A DNA stretch of 21,470 nucleotides from CAZDVQ01 sp964508975 (GTDB taxonomy: Bacteria; Bacteroidota; Bacteroidia; Chitinophagales; Saprospiraceae): NCBI GenBank assembly GCA_964508975.1, contig CAZDVQ010000071.1, positions 1-21,470 of the forward strand, given 5' to 3'. The position numbers and the translations under genes were made by a program. Positions 1-7,808 of this stretch are shown here, piece after piece; position 1 is the stretch's first letter; every line of letters starts with the position of its first letter. The notes beneath the pieces were generated by a model that was not told the DNA's origin, did not search any database, and worked only from the letters and a program-made list of their open reading frames with translations.

Positions 1-60
1 CGCATGAAGGAAGAAGAACGCCGCATGAAGGAAGAAGAACGCCGCATGAAGGAAGAAGAA
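1..60 (+). repeat. In-frame 21-bp tandem repeat
   Basis: Nearly three perfect copies of a 21-bp unit beginning CGCATGAAGGAAGAAGAAC occur at 1-21, 22-42 and 43-60. The copies are identical at the DNA level, which suggests recent slippage. The array may continue upstream of the window. Changes in copy number would keep the reading frame, adding or removing seven residues. Confidence 0.85.
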
Positions 61-225
61 CAAAAATTAAAAGAAGAAGCCATCTTAAAAGCTAAAGCGG
101 CCAATGCTATACTTCAAACAGTTATTCATGGACTCCGACAACAAGGGTTAGCATCATCGGCTATCATTGCTTTACTCAACATAAGCCCGGAACAACTTGA
201 CGCAATCGAGGGCAATGAAATTTAA
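1..225 (+). CDS. C-terminal part of a protein with charged heptapeptide repeats (possibly Rpn/PD-(D/E)XK nuclease-transposase type)
   Basis: The frame is open at the left edge of the window, so the true start lies upstream and only about 74 codons are seen. The visible part begins with three in-frame copies of a 21-bp unit encoding RMKEEER, the third partial. A Lys/Glu-rich helix follows, then a small helical tail (GLASSAIIALLNISPEQLDAI). A charged repeat followed by a short tail of the type 'G-L-s-x-x-x-I-x-x-L-x-x-I-s-x-E-x-L' is common at the C-terminus of Rpn-type recombination-promoting nucleases in Bacteroidota, but the catalytic domain is not in the window, so this name is only a suggestion. 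The next gene starts 8 nt after its stop, so the two may be co-transcribed. Confidence 0.6.
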   Translation, partial: RMKEEERRMKEEERRMKEEEQKLKEEAILKAKAANAILQTVIHGLRQQGLASSAIIALLNISPEQLDAIEGNEI

Positions 226-233
226 TTAGCTCC

Positions 234-845
234 ATGTACTTCATCAAGACCCCTTGGCTACTCCGAACCATATTTAAACAATTGCTCTGGCGCTTACCAA
301 ACCAAGGGAATACGATATACCTTACCTTCGACGATGGCCCCATCCCTGGTGTGACACCTTGGGTACTGGACACCCTGGCCCAGCACCAAGCCAAGGCTAC
401 GTTTTTTTGCGTGGGCGAGAATGTAACTAAGCACCCTCTTATTTATCAGGATGTGCTTGCTGCCGGGCACAGCGTGGGCAATCACACTTATAATCATCTT
501 AACGGTTGGAAAACCCCTACCGATGACTACCTAGAAAATGTAGCGCTTTGCGCCAAAGCGCTTAACAGCAATCTCTTTAGGCCCCCCTATGGAAAGCTAA
601 GCCCTACACAGTTAATGGCATTACAAAAAAACTATCACATTGTCATGTGGGATGTATTGAGCGCCGATTTTGACCAAAGCATTCGGCCTGAACAATGTTT
701 ACAAAATGTGTTGACACACACGCAAGCTGGTTCTATCGTTGTGCTGCACGACAGCCTAAAGGCCGAAATTAACCTACGTTATATATTGCCCAGGTTGCTG
801 GAGCATTTTGGCAAGCAGGGTTATACCTTTGCCGCATTACCCTAA
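234..845 (+). CDS. Polysaccharide deacetylase family protein (CE4/NodB domain)
   Basis: Predicted metal-dependent deacetylase of N-acetylated sugars (peptidoglycan, chitin-like or other polysaccharide). The 203 residues are almost all NodB domain. All five motifs are visible: TFDDGP at 31-36 (catalytic base D33, metal ligand D34), HxxxH at 84-88 in GHSVGNHTYNH, RPPYG at 116-120, a WDVLSADFD segment near 139-147, and LHDS at 171-174 carrying the catalytic His. No signal peptide is evident; the N-terminus FIKTPWLLRTIFKQLLWRLP is hydrophobic/basic and may associate with the membrane. The first ATG is used, 8 nt after the preceding stop. The substrate cannot be told from sequence. Confidence 0.9.
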   Translation: MYFIKTPWLLRTIFKQLLWRLPNQGNTIYLTFDDGPIPGVTPWVLDTLAQHQAKATFFCVGENVTKHPLIYQDVLAAGHSVGNHTYNHLNGWKTPTDDYLENVALCAKALNSNLFRPPYGKLSPTQLMALQKNYHIVMWDVLSADFDQSIRPEQCLQNVLTHTQAGSIVVLHDSLKAEINLRYILPRLLEHFGKQGYTFAALP

Positions 846-856
846 GAGTATGTTTG
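828..856 (+). promoter_or_regulatory. Candidate Bacteroidota-type promoter for mnmG
   Basis: TATGTTTG at 849-856 matches the Bacteroidota -7 consensus TAnnTTTG. A TTTG at 828-831, inside the end of the deacetylase gene, lies 17 nt upstream and could be the -33 box. The start of mnmG is 76 nt downstream. A second near-match (TATGTTTC) lies about 20 nt further on. This is motif matching only. Confidence 0.4.
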
Positions 857-931
857 GATTTTGGGTTAGCGTATGTTTCTATTGCGTAACTTCGCGCTCC
901 GAAAGCAATTCAACATTTTCAAAAGCAAGGC

Positions 932-2794
932 ATGTTTCCAGAATACGATGTAATAGTGGTAGGTGCAGGGCACGCCGGTAATGAAGCCGCTGTTGCCGCT
1001 GCCAATATGGGTTCTAAAGTTATACTGGTGACCATGAACATGGAGGTCATCGGTAAAATGTCGTGCAACCCGGCCATGGGTGGCGTGGCCAAAGGTCAAA
1101 TTGTTCGCGAAATCGACGCACTCAACGGCTATTCTGGTATCGTGACCGACCATACCATGGTGCAGTTCCGCATCTTGAACCGCTCAAAAGGACCAGCCAT
1201 GTGGAGCCCAAGGGCACAGAGCGACCGTATGCTATTTGCCAACAAATGGCGTGAAATGCTGGAAGCACACCCCAATATCGATTTCTGGCAGGAGATGGTC
1301 TCGGGTATCGTGGTTAAAAATGGTAAAGTTTGCGGTGTGCGCACGGCACTCGGGCTCGAAATCCCTGGCAAGGCCGTTATCCTCACCTCTGGCACTTTCC
1401 TAAATGGCCTGATACATATCGGCGAGAAAAACTTTGGTGGTGGCCGTGCCGGTGAAGCCCGCGCCACGGGCATTACTGAGCAATTGGTTGAACTTGGTTT
1501 TGAAGCTGGCCGGATGAAAACGGGCACCCCCCCACGCGTGGATGCCCGAAGCCTTGATTTCAGCAAAATGGAATTGCAAGAAGGCGACTCAGAACCCGGC
1601 AAATTCTCATACACCGATACCCCTACCCTACAGCGACAACTACCCTGCTACGTGGCCTATACCTCTGAAGCTGTTCATGATATTTTGCGTACGGGCTTCG
1701 ACCGTTCGCCGATGTTCAACGGCCGAATTCAAGGCCAAGGCCCTCGGTACTGCCCATCTATCGAGGATAAAATCAACCGTTTTGCAGATAAAGACCGCCA
1801 CCAACTTTTCGTTGAACCCGAAGGCTGGAACACCGTGGAAATGTACATCAACGGATTCTCGAGCTCACTACCGGAAGACGTCCAGTACAAGGCCCTCAAA
1901 ACTATCCCCGGCTTTGAAAACGTGAAGATGTTCCGCCCAGGTTATGCCATCGAGTATGATTACTTCCCGCCAACCCAGCTACAGTTGAGCCTTGAAACCC
2001 GACTGGTGAAAAACCTCTTTTTCGCAGGCCAAATTAACGGCACCACGGGGTATGAGGAAGCCGCTTGCCAGGGCTTAATCGCAGGCATAAACGCCCACCT
2101 CGCCATCCACGAGGAAGAACCTTTCATCATTAAACGGAGCGAAGGTTACATCGGTGTGCTCATCGACGACCTCGTGAACAAGGGCACCAAAGAGCCATAC
2201 CGCATGTTTACTTCTAGGGCCGAGTACCGCATATTACTGCGCCAAGACAATGCCGACATGCGACTGACCCCACTAGCCGAAAAACTAGGTATGGATGTAC
2301 ATGAACGCATGGAACGGGTACGCTTTAAAGAGCAGGCCATCAAAGATATTGAACAGTTTTGCAAAGAAACCAGCGTGAGCCCTGAAGATGTCAACAACTT
2401 CTTGGAACAGGCAGATTCTTCTCCCATCAAGCAAAAAATAAAGCTGCACAACCTGGTATTACGACCACATATCGGCATCAAAGACATCGCCGAGGCATTC
2501 CCACCCTTGAAGCAATTCTTGGAACGCTACGACGACGAATGCAGCATGATAGCCGAGGTACAGATGAAATATGAAGGCTATATCGAGCGAGAAGAAGAAA
2601 TGGCCGAAAAGCTAAACCGACTCGAAGCCGTGCATCTCCACGAGGATTTCGATTACCACAACATTGGTGGTTTATCGGCTGAGGGCAAGGAAAAATTAAG
2701 TCGCATTAAGCCGCGCACCATAGGCCAAGCCAGTCGTATCAGCGGGGTTTCACCCTCCGATATTTCAATCCTGCTGGTGCATTTGGGCCGCTAG
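932..2794 (+). CDS. mnmG: tRNA uridine-5-carboxymethylaminomethyl modification enzyme MnmG (GidA)
   Basis: FAD-dependent subunit of the MnmE-MnmG complex, which installs the (carboxymethyl)aminomethyl group on the wobble uridine U34 of certain tRNAs in the cytoplasm. The 620 residues are the full family length. The N-terminal Rossmann FAD motif is VVGAGHAGNEAA (GAGHAG at 11-16). Cys45 in MSCNPAMGG and Cys274 in the YCPSIEDK signature (273-280) match the two conserved cysteines of the family. The second family signature, AGQINGTTGYEEAACQG, starts at 365. The C-terminal helical domain with GLSAEGKEKLSRIKP is intact. The start codon directly precedes the FAD-binding strand, so there is no room for a later one. 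The gene ends exactly against the stop of the convergent minus-strand gene. Confidence 0.98.
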   Translation: MFPEYDVIVVGAGHAGNEAAVAAANMGSKVILVTMNMEVIGKMSCNPAMGGVAKGQIVREIDALNGYSGIVTDHTMVQFRILNRSKGPAMWSPRAQSDRMLFANKWREMLEAHPNIDFWQEMVSGIVVKNGKVCGVRTALGLEIPGKAVILTSGTFLNGLIHIGEKNFGGGRAGEARATGITEQLVELGFEAGRMKTGTPPRVDARSLDFSKMELQEGDSEPGKFSYTDTPTLQRQLPCYVAYTSEAVHDILRTGFDRSPMFNGRIQGQGPRYCPSIEDKINRFADKDRHQLFVEPEGWNTVEMYINGFSSSLPEDVQYKALKTIPGFENVKMFRPGYAIEYDYFPPTQLQLSLETRLVKNLFFAGQINGTTGYEEAACQGLIAGINAHLAIHEEEPFIIKRSEGYIGVLIDDLVNKGTKEPYRMFTSRAEYRILLRQDNADMRLTPLAEKLGMDVHERMERVRFKEQAIKDIEQFCKETSVSPEDVNNFLEQADSSPIKQKIKLHNLVLRPHIGIKDIAEAFPPLKQFLERYDDECSMIAEVQMKYEGYIEREEEMAEKLNRLEAVHLHEDFDYHNIGGLSAEGKEKLSRIKPRTIGQASRISGVSPSDISILLVHLGR

Positions 2795-3136
2795 TTACAA
2801 AGCATCCACGTAGCGGATAATGCGCTCAATTAAAAAAGTTTCCTGAGACTTTACCCCATGCTCGGGTACGGGTTTCAGCAGCTTCCAGTGCGGCCAGCCA
2901 TCAGCGTCAATGCCTTCAAAAGCGTAAAAACCCTCGTCTTCCAGCAAGCGGCATACCGCTATGTGCATCAAATCCTGCTTTTCTTCCTTGCTCCAATCGT
3001 CCTTCATCACGCCTAGCTCGCGCAGGCCAATCAAGAACATAGTCCCTTGAAAATCAGGGAGTTTATCCAGTTGTAATATATCCTTGAGCTGCGTACGCAC
3101 GCGTAACCACTCGAAATCTAGTTGCCAGGCTTCCAT
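2795..3136 (-). CDS. Conserved hypothetical protein, 113 aa
   Basis: A small acidic cytosolic protein without signal peptide or membrane segment. Notable segments are MFLIGLRELGV, KEEKQDLMHIAVCRLLEDEG and EGIDADGWPHWKL. I associate this pattern with a small Bacteroidota-specific family of unknown function, from memory and not from a search. The open frame extends upstream to 3316, but that extension is a translation of the GC-rich repeat and is Arg/Pro/Ala-rich and unlike the rest. The ATG at 3134-3136 (MEAWQLDFEW) is therefore chosen. TACCTTTG on the minus strand 21 nt upstream supports this start. Its stop abuts the stop of mnmG. Confidence 0.8.
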   Translation of the reverse strand: MEAWQLDFEWLRVRTQLKDILQLDKLPDFQGTMFLIGLRELGVMKDDWSKEEKQDLMHIAVCRLLEDEGFYAFEGIDADGWPHWKLLKPVPEHGVKSQETFLIERIIRYVDAL

Positions 3137-3156
3137 TTTATATGCTAGTTGAGCCA

Positions 3157-3164
3157 CAAAGGTA
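3157..3164 (-). promoter_or_regulatory. Candidate -7 promoter box for the 113-aa gene
   Basis: On the minus strand this reads TACCTTTG, an exact match to TAnnTTTG, about 20 nt before the chosen start codon at 3136. No perfect TTTG -33 box is seen at normal spacing, only an ATTG 15 nt upstream. Its position also argues that the GC-rich repeat upstream is not coding. Confidence 0.35.
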
Positions 3165-3203
3165 CAATAAACTAACGGGCAATTTGGCCTTCTCTTAGAT
3201 GCA

Positions 3204-3320
3204 TTTGGGCGTGCCCCTCGGCCATTGCATGGCCTTGGGTCGCTACGCTGCGCGGCTCGCTGGTCGCTCGGCCCCTTTGGGTCTGGCGCGTTGCGCCACC
3301 GCTCCGCATCGCTCACGCGG
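3204..3320 (+). repeat. GC-rich intergenic hairpin element, copy A
   Basis: A block much richer in GC than its AT-rich borders, lying between divergent genes. It begins TTTGGGCGTGCCC and ends GCTCACGCGG. Short perfect hairpins follow one another: GGGC-GT-GCCC, GGCCAT-TGC-ATGGCC and TGGCGC-GTT-GCGCCA. The same start, the same hairpin style and similar words (GGTCGCT, GCTCCG, CTCACGC) recur in five other gaps of this window. Its translation forms false N-terminal extensions on both neighbouring genes. Its function is unknown. Confidence 0.75.
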
Positions 3321-3333
3321 TTTTTTGCGCCGC

Positions 3334-3366
3334 TTTGTCACGCAATACTGTTTTTGCTTATCTTTA
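3334..3366 (+). promoter_or_regulatory. Candidate promoter for the DUF4231 gene
   Basis: TTTG at 3334-3337 and TATCTTTA at 3359-3366 are spaced 21 nt apart and resemble the Bacteroidota -33/-7 pair, with one mismatch to TAnnTTTG. The chosen ATG at 3385 lies 18 nt downstream. It sits directly after repeat copy A. Confidence 0.35.
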
Positions 3367-3384
3367 CCGAATAAATACATCCTC

Positions 3385-3831
3385 ATGAGCGATCAAACGA
3401 ATACCACAGCCCTCAGCTACAAAGAAACCGTGCTGGCCAGGTTTGAATACCACCGCAAGTTTTACAGCAACAGTAGCCGTGAACAAAAATCGAAATACCA
3501 ACGCATCAAGTTGGTTCAGGTTATATTGGCTAGCGCCATACCAGCCTTGGTCACTTACCAAGACGCAAACGGCTATGTACGTATTGCAGCAATGGCAGCT
3601 GGTGTACTTATAGCCATACTAGAAGGTGCACAGCAGTTGTACCAACACCAAGAAAATTGGACAAAATACCGTAAAACGCAAGAGCGTATCAAACGCGAGC
3701 GGGCTTTATTTGATGCCGTGGCCTGGAAATATAACCTCCCCGACGAGAACGAAAGGCTTAAGCTGTTTGCCGAACGCATAGAAGAAATTGTTTCTTCTGA
3801 AACCGAGGAGTTTGGCCTAAAAAAGGAATAA
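3385..3831 (+). CDS. DUF4231 (SLATT-type) membrane protein, 148 aa
   Basis: A small inner-membrane protein with two adjacent transmembrane helices (about 41-58 and 64-80) joined by a short loop. It has a charged N-terminal helix and a long charged C-terminal helix. The stretch QENWTKYRKTQERIKRERALF at about 89-109 resembles the conserved 'W-x-x-Y-R-x-x-x-E-x-[IL]-K-x-E' pattern of DUF4231, a member of the SLATT group. SLATT proteins have been proposed as pore-forming effectors in bacterial conflict systems, but no sensor or nucleotide-signal gene is next to it here, so that role is not supported by context. The frame is open from 3199, but the first 62 codons come from the GC-rich repeat; the ATG at 3385 fits the family start. 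The TatD gene follows after 9 nt. Confidence 0.75.
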   Translation: MSDQTNTTALSYKETVLARFEYHRKFYSNSSREQKSKYQRIKLVQVILASAIPALVTYQDANGYVRIAAMAAGVLIAILEGAQQLYQHQENWTKYRKTQERIKRERALFDAVAWKYNLPDENERLKLFAERIEEIVSSETEEFGLKKE

Positions 3832-3840
3832 GCCAAATAC

Positions 3841-4503
3841 ATGCTATTAGATATCCACACGCACCTTCAGCAAGCGCCCGACGGCGTGCAGGCCTTGTGT
3901 AATCTGAGGGTAGGTCAAGCCGTGGACATCAATGCTGCAAGCTGGTACTCAGTGGGCATACACCCCTGGGACAGTGACAGCCCCGATTTATCTGCAAAAC
4001 TGGATAAATTACAGCAGCTTGCCCAGCTGCCGCAAGTAAAGGCTATTGGTGAAATTGGCCTAGACCGACTGCAAGGCGCTCCTTTGCCCCAACAACTCAA
4101 CTTGTTCCTCCAACAAGTTGAGCTGGCAAAAGCATTGCAAAAGCCTGTTGTGGTACATTGTGTACGGGCATTCCCTGAATTAATACAATGTTGCAAACCA
4201 TACATGGGCAAGGTTGATTTTATAATACATGGTTTTCAACACAAATTAAGTCTGGGGCAACAACTGCTGGACGCAGGTTTTAACCTATCCTTTGGTGATG
4301 CACTGCTTTACCAAGATTCGGCGGCACAAACCATGTTGCGCCATTGCCCAACAGATCGTTTATGCTTGGAAACCGATGACCGAGCTGATATCCAGATTCA
4401 AGTGGTGTATGAGCAAGCTGCTCGTATTTTGGGCATACCCTTAAACGAGCTAACGGAGCGCATTTGGCAAAACTGGGCAAGGCTGAACGGGAATCAGCGC
4501 TAG
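3841..4503 (+). CDS. TatD family hydrolase (metal-dependent nuclease-like)
   Basis: Amidohydrolase-fold protein expected to bind two metals and act as a DNase or related hydrolase in the cytoplasm. Seen motifs are DIHTH (H6, H8), VGIHPW (H41), IGEIGLD (E71), VVHC (H106), IIHGFQ (H130) and LETDD (E177, D179), a full set of metal and catalytic positions. At 220 residues it is shorter than classical TatD (about 260), a compact form that I recall as common in Bacteroidota. The substrate is not known. It starts 9 nt after the DUF4231 gene and is probably in the same transcript; repeat copy B follows directly. Confidence 0.9.
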   Translation: MLLDIHTHLQQAPDGVQALCNLRVGQAVDINAASWYSVGIHPWDSDSPDLSAKLDKLQQLAQLPQVKAIGEIGLDRLQGAPLPQQLNLFLQQVELAKALQKPVVVHCVRAFPELIQCCKPYMGKVDFIIHGFQHKLSLGQQLLDAGFNLSFGDALLYQDSAAQTMLRHCPTDRLCLETDDRADIQIQVVYEQAARILGIPLNELTERIWQNWARLNGNQR

Positions 4504-4505
4504 GT

Positions 4506-4607
4506 GCCCGGAAGGCCGCGCCGAAGGCGCGGGTGCGCGTAGCGCACGGAGCGAATAGCGAACCCTGGAGGGGACCGGCGACCGCGTAAGCGGGCGCAGC
4601 GCCCAAA
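4506..4607 (-). repeat. GC-rich intergenic hairpin element, copy B
   Basis: Read on the minus strand it starts TTTGGGCGCTGCGCCC and runs through the hairpins CCGC-TTAC-GCGG, GTGCG-CTACG-CGCAC and CCGCGCC-TTC-GGCGCGG (a UUCG-type loop). The middle, with GGTTCGCTATTCGCTCC, is closely matched by copy C. It lies 2 nt after the stop of the TatD gene, so it could also act as an RNA structure at the 3' end of that transcript. There is no T-run after it in the plus direction beyond an A/T-rich stretch. Confidence 0.75.
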
Positions 4608-4678
4608 TAAAAAATCTAAATTATTTCCCCTATTTTAGCACCCGCAATCCTATTGACATCCCGCTCAAACCTCTCCCG

Positions 4679-6049
4679 ATGAAATCATTAAGCCTGATAT
4701 GCCTTAGTCTGTTTTGCACCCTCAGCCTAATAGCCCAAAATAGCCCAGCCGCCTTGGATAAGCTAGTACAAACCAAGTTGGGTAAAAATTTTGAACGCTT
4801 TACAGAGTACGAAGTGTACCCAGCCAGTGGCGAAGACGCTGTTTTATATGGCGATTTTAACGGTGATGCCAGGGTTGATATAGCAGCCATTTACTGGATT
4901 CCTTGCGACCAATTTAGCGAAGATGATGCATTAAGGAGCACCTGCGACTCGACCCGTTACCTAGCGATTGCCTTTAACCAACCCGATGGCTTAAAACTGA
5001 ACACCCTGAGCAACATGGTGCTATGCCGGAGTTGTGGCGGGGCTTACGGCGATCCACTGGAATCATTGTCGTGGGGCGAGGATAAAGAGATTATGATTAA
5101 TTTCTTTGGCGGTTCATCCTGGAAATGGAGCCAAGGGTATAGCCTGAAACATACGCCAGCAGGTTTTGTGGTCAATAGCAGCAGCGACAACTGGTTTTAC
5201 ATGGGCGTATTCGGCGGTGATGCCGTGACCGATTATGAAAACAATACCATCAGCGAGACCACTTGGATCGACCTCACAGAGTCAGGCAAGGAAATCAAAG
5301 AACAAGCGATGGAAGCCGTGCTGCTAGAAATTACAAAAGGCATTGAACTGCTTGTGGACGGCAAAAGCACCGAGCACGACTGGCGTACAGGCCCACGCAG
5401 TAAAGTGGCCGATAAGGAATATGTAACCTTTGGCCAAAGCAACTGGAGCGGGCCTGCCGACTTGAGTTTTGAAACCGCCATGCGCTACGACACCAAAGGC
5501 TTATACCTGAATATAAAAGTGAAAGACGACAAACGCGTGCCTTTCAAAAAATCGTTATTGGCTTGCGACCACGTGGAATTGTGGTTTGACCTAGATTATA
5601 GCAAAGTAGCCATGGTAGATGGCGATTATGAAATAGCTGAATTGCGCACCAAACCCGATGCAAAGACCTTTCAGCTAGCCGTTTTACCCAAGCAAGGCGG
5701 CGCTTGTAGTTTCCGCCAGTTTTACCCAGAAGGTAAAGAGCAAGAAGATATTGAAGGCATGGTTGGCTACAGCAGCGAAACCAAAGATGGCTGGGAAATA
5801 GAATTTTTACTGCCGTTCACGGTGTTTGAAAACATCATGCAGGAAAGCATGAACACTGGTGATAACGCATTTATGAACATGACCATCACCATATCAGACA
5901 GCGATAATGCCGAGCAGCCCAAGCAGGAAACCATGATGGCCAGCTCGAACCTGAAATGGGGCAACCCTTGTACCTTTGGCAAGGCATTTTTCAAAGAAAA
6001 GGTGCGCAAGCCAATCATGTTGAGCGACCTGCCCTCCGGAGGATTGTAA
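4679..6049 (+). CDS. Secreted protein with a CBM9/DOMON-like C-terminal domain
   Basis: A signal peptide (MKSLSLICLSLFCTLSLIAQ) predicts export. Residues about 20-200 contain a segment YGDFNGDARVDIAAIYW, which resembles an FG-GAP/VCBS calcium-binding loop, followed by a Gly/Trp/Ser-rich part. From about 215 to 450 the pattern 'T-A-M-R-Y-D-T-K-G-L-Y-L-N-I-K-V-K-D-D' with later DHVELWFDLD and WEIEFLLPF is typical of the carbohydrate-binding CBM9-like fold found in envelope proteins. There is no T9SS sorting domain and no lipobox, so it is likely periplasmic or released. The natural ligand is unknown. The YgjP-like gene starts 3 nt after its stop. Confidence 0.7.
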   Translation: MKSLSLICLSLFCTLSLIAQNSPAALDKLVQTKLGKNFERFTEYEVYPASGEDAVLYGDFNGDARVDIAAIYWIPCDQFSEDDALRSTCDSTRYLAIAFNQPDGLKLNTLSNMVLCRSCGGAYGDPLESLSWGEDKEIMINFFGGSSWKWSQGYSLKHTPAGFVVNSSSDNWFYMGVFGGDAVTDYENNTISETTWIDLTESGKEIKEQAMEAVLLEITKGIELLVDGKSTEHDWRTGPRSKVADKEYVTFGQSNWSGPADLSFETAMRYDTKGLYLNIKVKDDKRVPFKKSLLACDHVELWFDLDYSKVAMVDGDYEIAELRTKPDAKTFQLAVLPKQGGACSFRQFYPEGKEQEDIEGMVGYSSETKDGWEIEFLLPFTVFENIMQESMNTGDNAFMNMTITISDSDNAEQPKQETMMASSNLKWGNPCTFGKAFFKEKVRKPIMLSDLPSGGL

Positions 6050-6052
6050 ACC

Positions 6053-6799
6053 ATGAAAACCAGCCATTTAATCACTTCTGGGCTTATTGAAGCCAACGGC
6101 ACCAGCATTGAAGGGAAGGTTTACGTAGAAAGCCGACGAGGCACCCGCATGTCGATTACAGGCAAGGCTGCACACCTCCGCCTGCCCTCGGGCATGAGCA
6201 AAAAAGAAATAGACAGCCATATACAAACCTTTACCGAGTGGGTGAAGGGACACCTGAGCCAGAATAAAAAGCTGCAAAGCCTACACCAGAAACGCCTGTA
6301 CGAAACGGGCCAAAGCTACCAGGTGATGGGCAAAACCTTTATGCTTGACGTGAAACACCGCTTGGGCAGGGAATACTCGGCCCGCTTTAGGCAGGGTATT
6401 ATTTACCTAGAAGTTGGCGAAGACGTGGATAGCCTAGAAGGACAAAAAATGGTGCAAAGCTTAATCAGCAAAGTGATTGGCAAAGCTTGCTACCCGGAAT
6501 TTTGCCGACGCGTCCACGAGCTGAACCACTTGTTCTTCAGGAAAGAGATAGGCGATATACGCTTTAAATACAACCACTCGAACTGGGGTAGTTGTTCCAG
6601 CAAAAAAAACCTCAACTTCTCGACCCGTTTACTGCTAGCGCCGGAAGATGTGATTGACTACGTGATTATACACGAGTTGTCGCACTTGACGGAAATGAAC
6701 CATTCCATTCGGTTTTGGAGTTTAGTGGCCCAGGCCATGCCCGAGTATAAGGAAAAGGAACGCTGGTTGAAGGTAAATGGGGCGAAGTGTGAATTTTAA
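6053..6799 (+). CDS. YgjP-like (DUF45/M48-type) zinc metallopeptidase
   Basis: 248-residue cytosolic protein of the YgjP/WGSC metallopeptidase family. The C-terminal part carries WGSCSS at 178-183 and the zinc motif HELSH at 207-211, with the downstream His in EMNHS (H217) as the expected third ligand, so the active site looks intact. The N-terminal half is the usual beta-rich region including RRGTRMSI. Its physiological substrate is unknown. It is closely spaced (3 nt) behind the CBM9-like gene. Its TAA stop shares bases with the stop of the convergent gene (TTAA at 6796-6799). Confidence 0.88.
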   Translation: MKTSHLITSGLIEANGTSIEGKVYVESRRGTRMSITGKAAHLRLPSGMSKKEIDSHIQTFTEWVKGHLSQNKKLQSLHQKRLYETGQSYQVMGKTFMLDVKHRLGREYSARFRQGIIYLEVGEDVDSLEGQKMVQSLISKVIGKACYPEFCRRVHELNHLFFRKEIGDIRFKYNHSNWGSCSSKKNLNFSTRLLLAPEDVIDYVIIHELSHLTEMNHSIRFWSLVAQAMPEYKEKERWLKVNGAKCEF

Positions 6800-7743
6800 A
6801 ACCACCAAACCCGCCCATCAAAGGCCGTGATATAACCCCTGCCTCCAACATATTGCACGGCAGAAAAATCTACATCGGGGGTATTTTCAACAACTTGCCA
6901 GGTTTTACCACCATCGTCGGTGCGCCAGAAAAGCCCAGCGTTACCCACGACATAGCCTTGCTGTTCATCGCGAAAATACACATCGCGGAACTGTACATTT
7001 GAACTAAATAGGTTATTACCGTTGCGTAATTTTTTCCAGTGCTCGCCACCATCCTCGGTTTTGAGGATAGTCCCTTCGTAGCCAACCACGTAACCCACAC
7101 TCGGGCTGGGGAAATGTATGGCCCTGAAGTAATCGCCCTGCACATCCAGGGCTTGCCAAGTTTGCCCAGCATCGCTTGAGCGGGCTAGCCAACCATAGCC
7201 CACCGAGAAAACGAGGCTATCATTAATATATTGGGCATCAACCAGCTCGTGAAACAAGGGACCTACCTGCGACAAAGGCGTGCCCGACAGTACATTGTCG
7301 TAAAACCACGAACGGCCCTGCTGATAGTTCACGCCGCCCAATACCAAAACTTGACTGGCCTGCCGCACGGCCACGCCATTCAGGAAACCAACATCTGGCG
7401 GCTGTTGTTCGGCCCAGCTATCGGTAGGCAGGTAACGGGCAAAGCAACGCCCTTGGTACGCCACGCAAGCTTGTATGCCTGGGGCTTCATCGTAGGCTAC
7501 AATTTCATCCCACAAGCTATCACATTGCCAGTTTTGGCCCGCATCTGTGGTATGGCAAACAAGGCCGTAATCATAGCGTTTGCCGCCTACCACCGTACCG
7601 TTTTGTGCATCGGAAAAGTGGAGGTCCCAGAGTTTATCGCCAGAACTGGTTACCGTCAAGGGTTGTAGCAACAACTCTACCCGCTCTTTACCACAAGCAG
7701 CAAAAAGTAGTACCAATACAGCTAAAAGGCTAAAAAAACGCAT
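6796..7743 (-). CDS. YCF48-like beta-propeller lipoprotein
   Basis: The N-terminus MRFFSLLAVLVLLFAACGKE has a lipobox ending at Cys17, so it is a predicted lipoprotein. The body is a series of about five YCF48/BNR-type repeats of the form 'G-x-x-V-G-x-x-G-x-x-x-x-T-x-D-G-G-x-x-W', for example TEDGGEHWKKL and TDDGGKTWQVV, which build a beta-propeller. In cyanobacteria YCF48 assists photosystem II assembly; that role does not apply here and the function is unknown. The usual length for such lipoproteins is about 300-350, so it appears complete. Two GATGTGCTAAT direct repeats lie a few bases upstream of its start. Confidence 0.85.
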   Translation of the reverse strand: MRFFSLLAVLVLLFAACGKERVELLLQPLTVTSSGDKLWDLHFSDAQNGTVVGGKRYDYGLVCHTTDAGQNWQCDSLWDEIVAYDEAPGIQACVAYQGRCFARYLPTDSWAEQQPPDVGFLNGVAVRQASQVLVLGGVNYQQGRSWFYDNVLSGTPLSQVGPLFHELVDAQYINDSLVFSVGYGWLARSSDAGQTWQALDVQGDYFRAIHFPSPSVGYVVGYEGTILKTEDGGEHWKKLRNGNNLFSSNVQFRDVYFRDEQQGYVVGNAGLFWRTDDGGKTWQVVENTPDVDFSAVQYVGGRGYITAFDGRVWWF

Positions 7744-7749
7744 TGATTT

Positions 7750-7783
7750 GATGTGCTAATTATGGATGTGCTAATGTGCTGAT
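7750..7783. repeat. TGTGCTAAT short direct repeats
   Basis: GATGTGCTAAT occurs at 7750-7760 and 7765-7775, followed by a partial third unit GTGCTGAT at 7776-7783. The array begins 7 nt upstream of the start codon of the YCF48-like gene and is rich in A and T, unlike the nearby GC-rich element. I recall similar degenerate gctaatgtg arrays between genes in other Bacteroidota, but this is memory, not a search. Confidence 0.6.
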
Positions 7784-7808
7784 TTATAAAAGATAGTTCA
7801 ATTACCAT

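Noticed and set aside
1129..1614. 161-residue minus-strand open frame inside mnmG
   Set aside because: It lies fully within a well-conserved gene on the other strand and has no recognisable protein pattern; it is a shadow of mnmG codon use.
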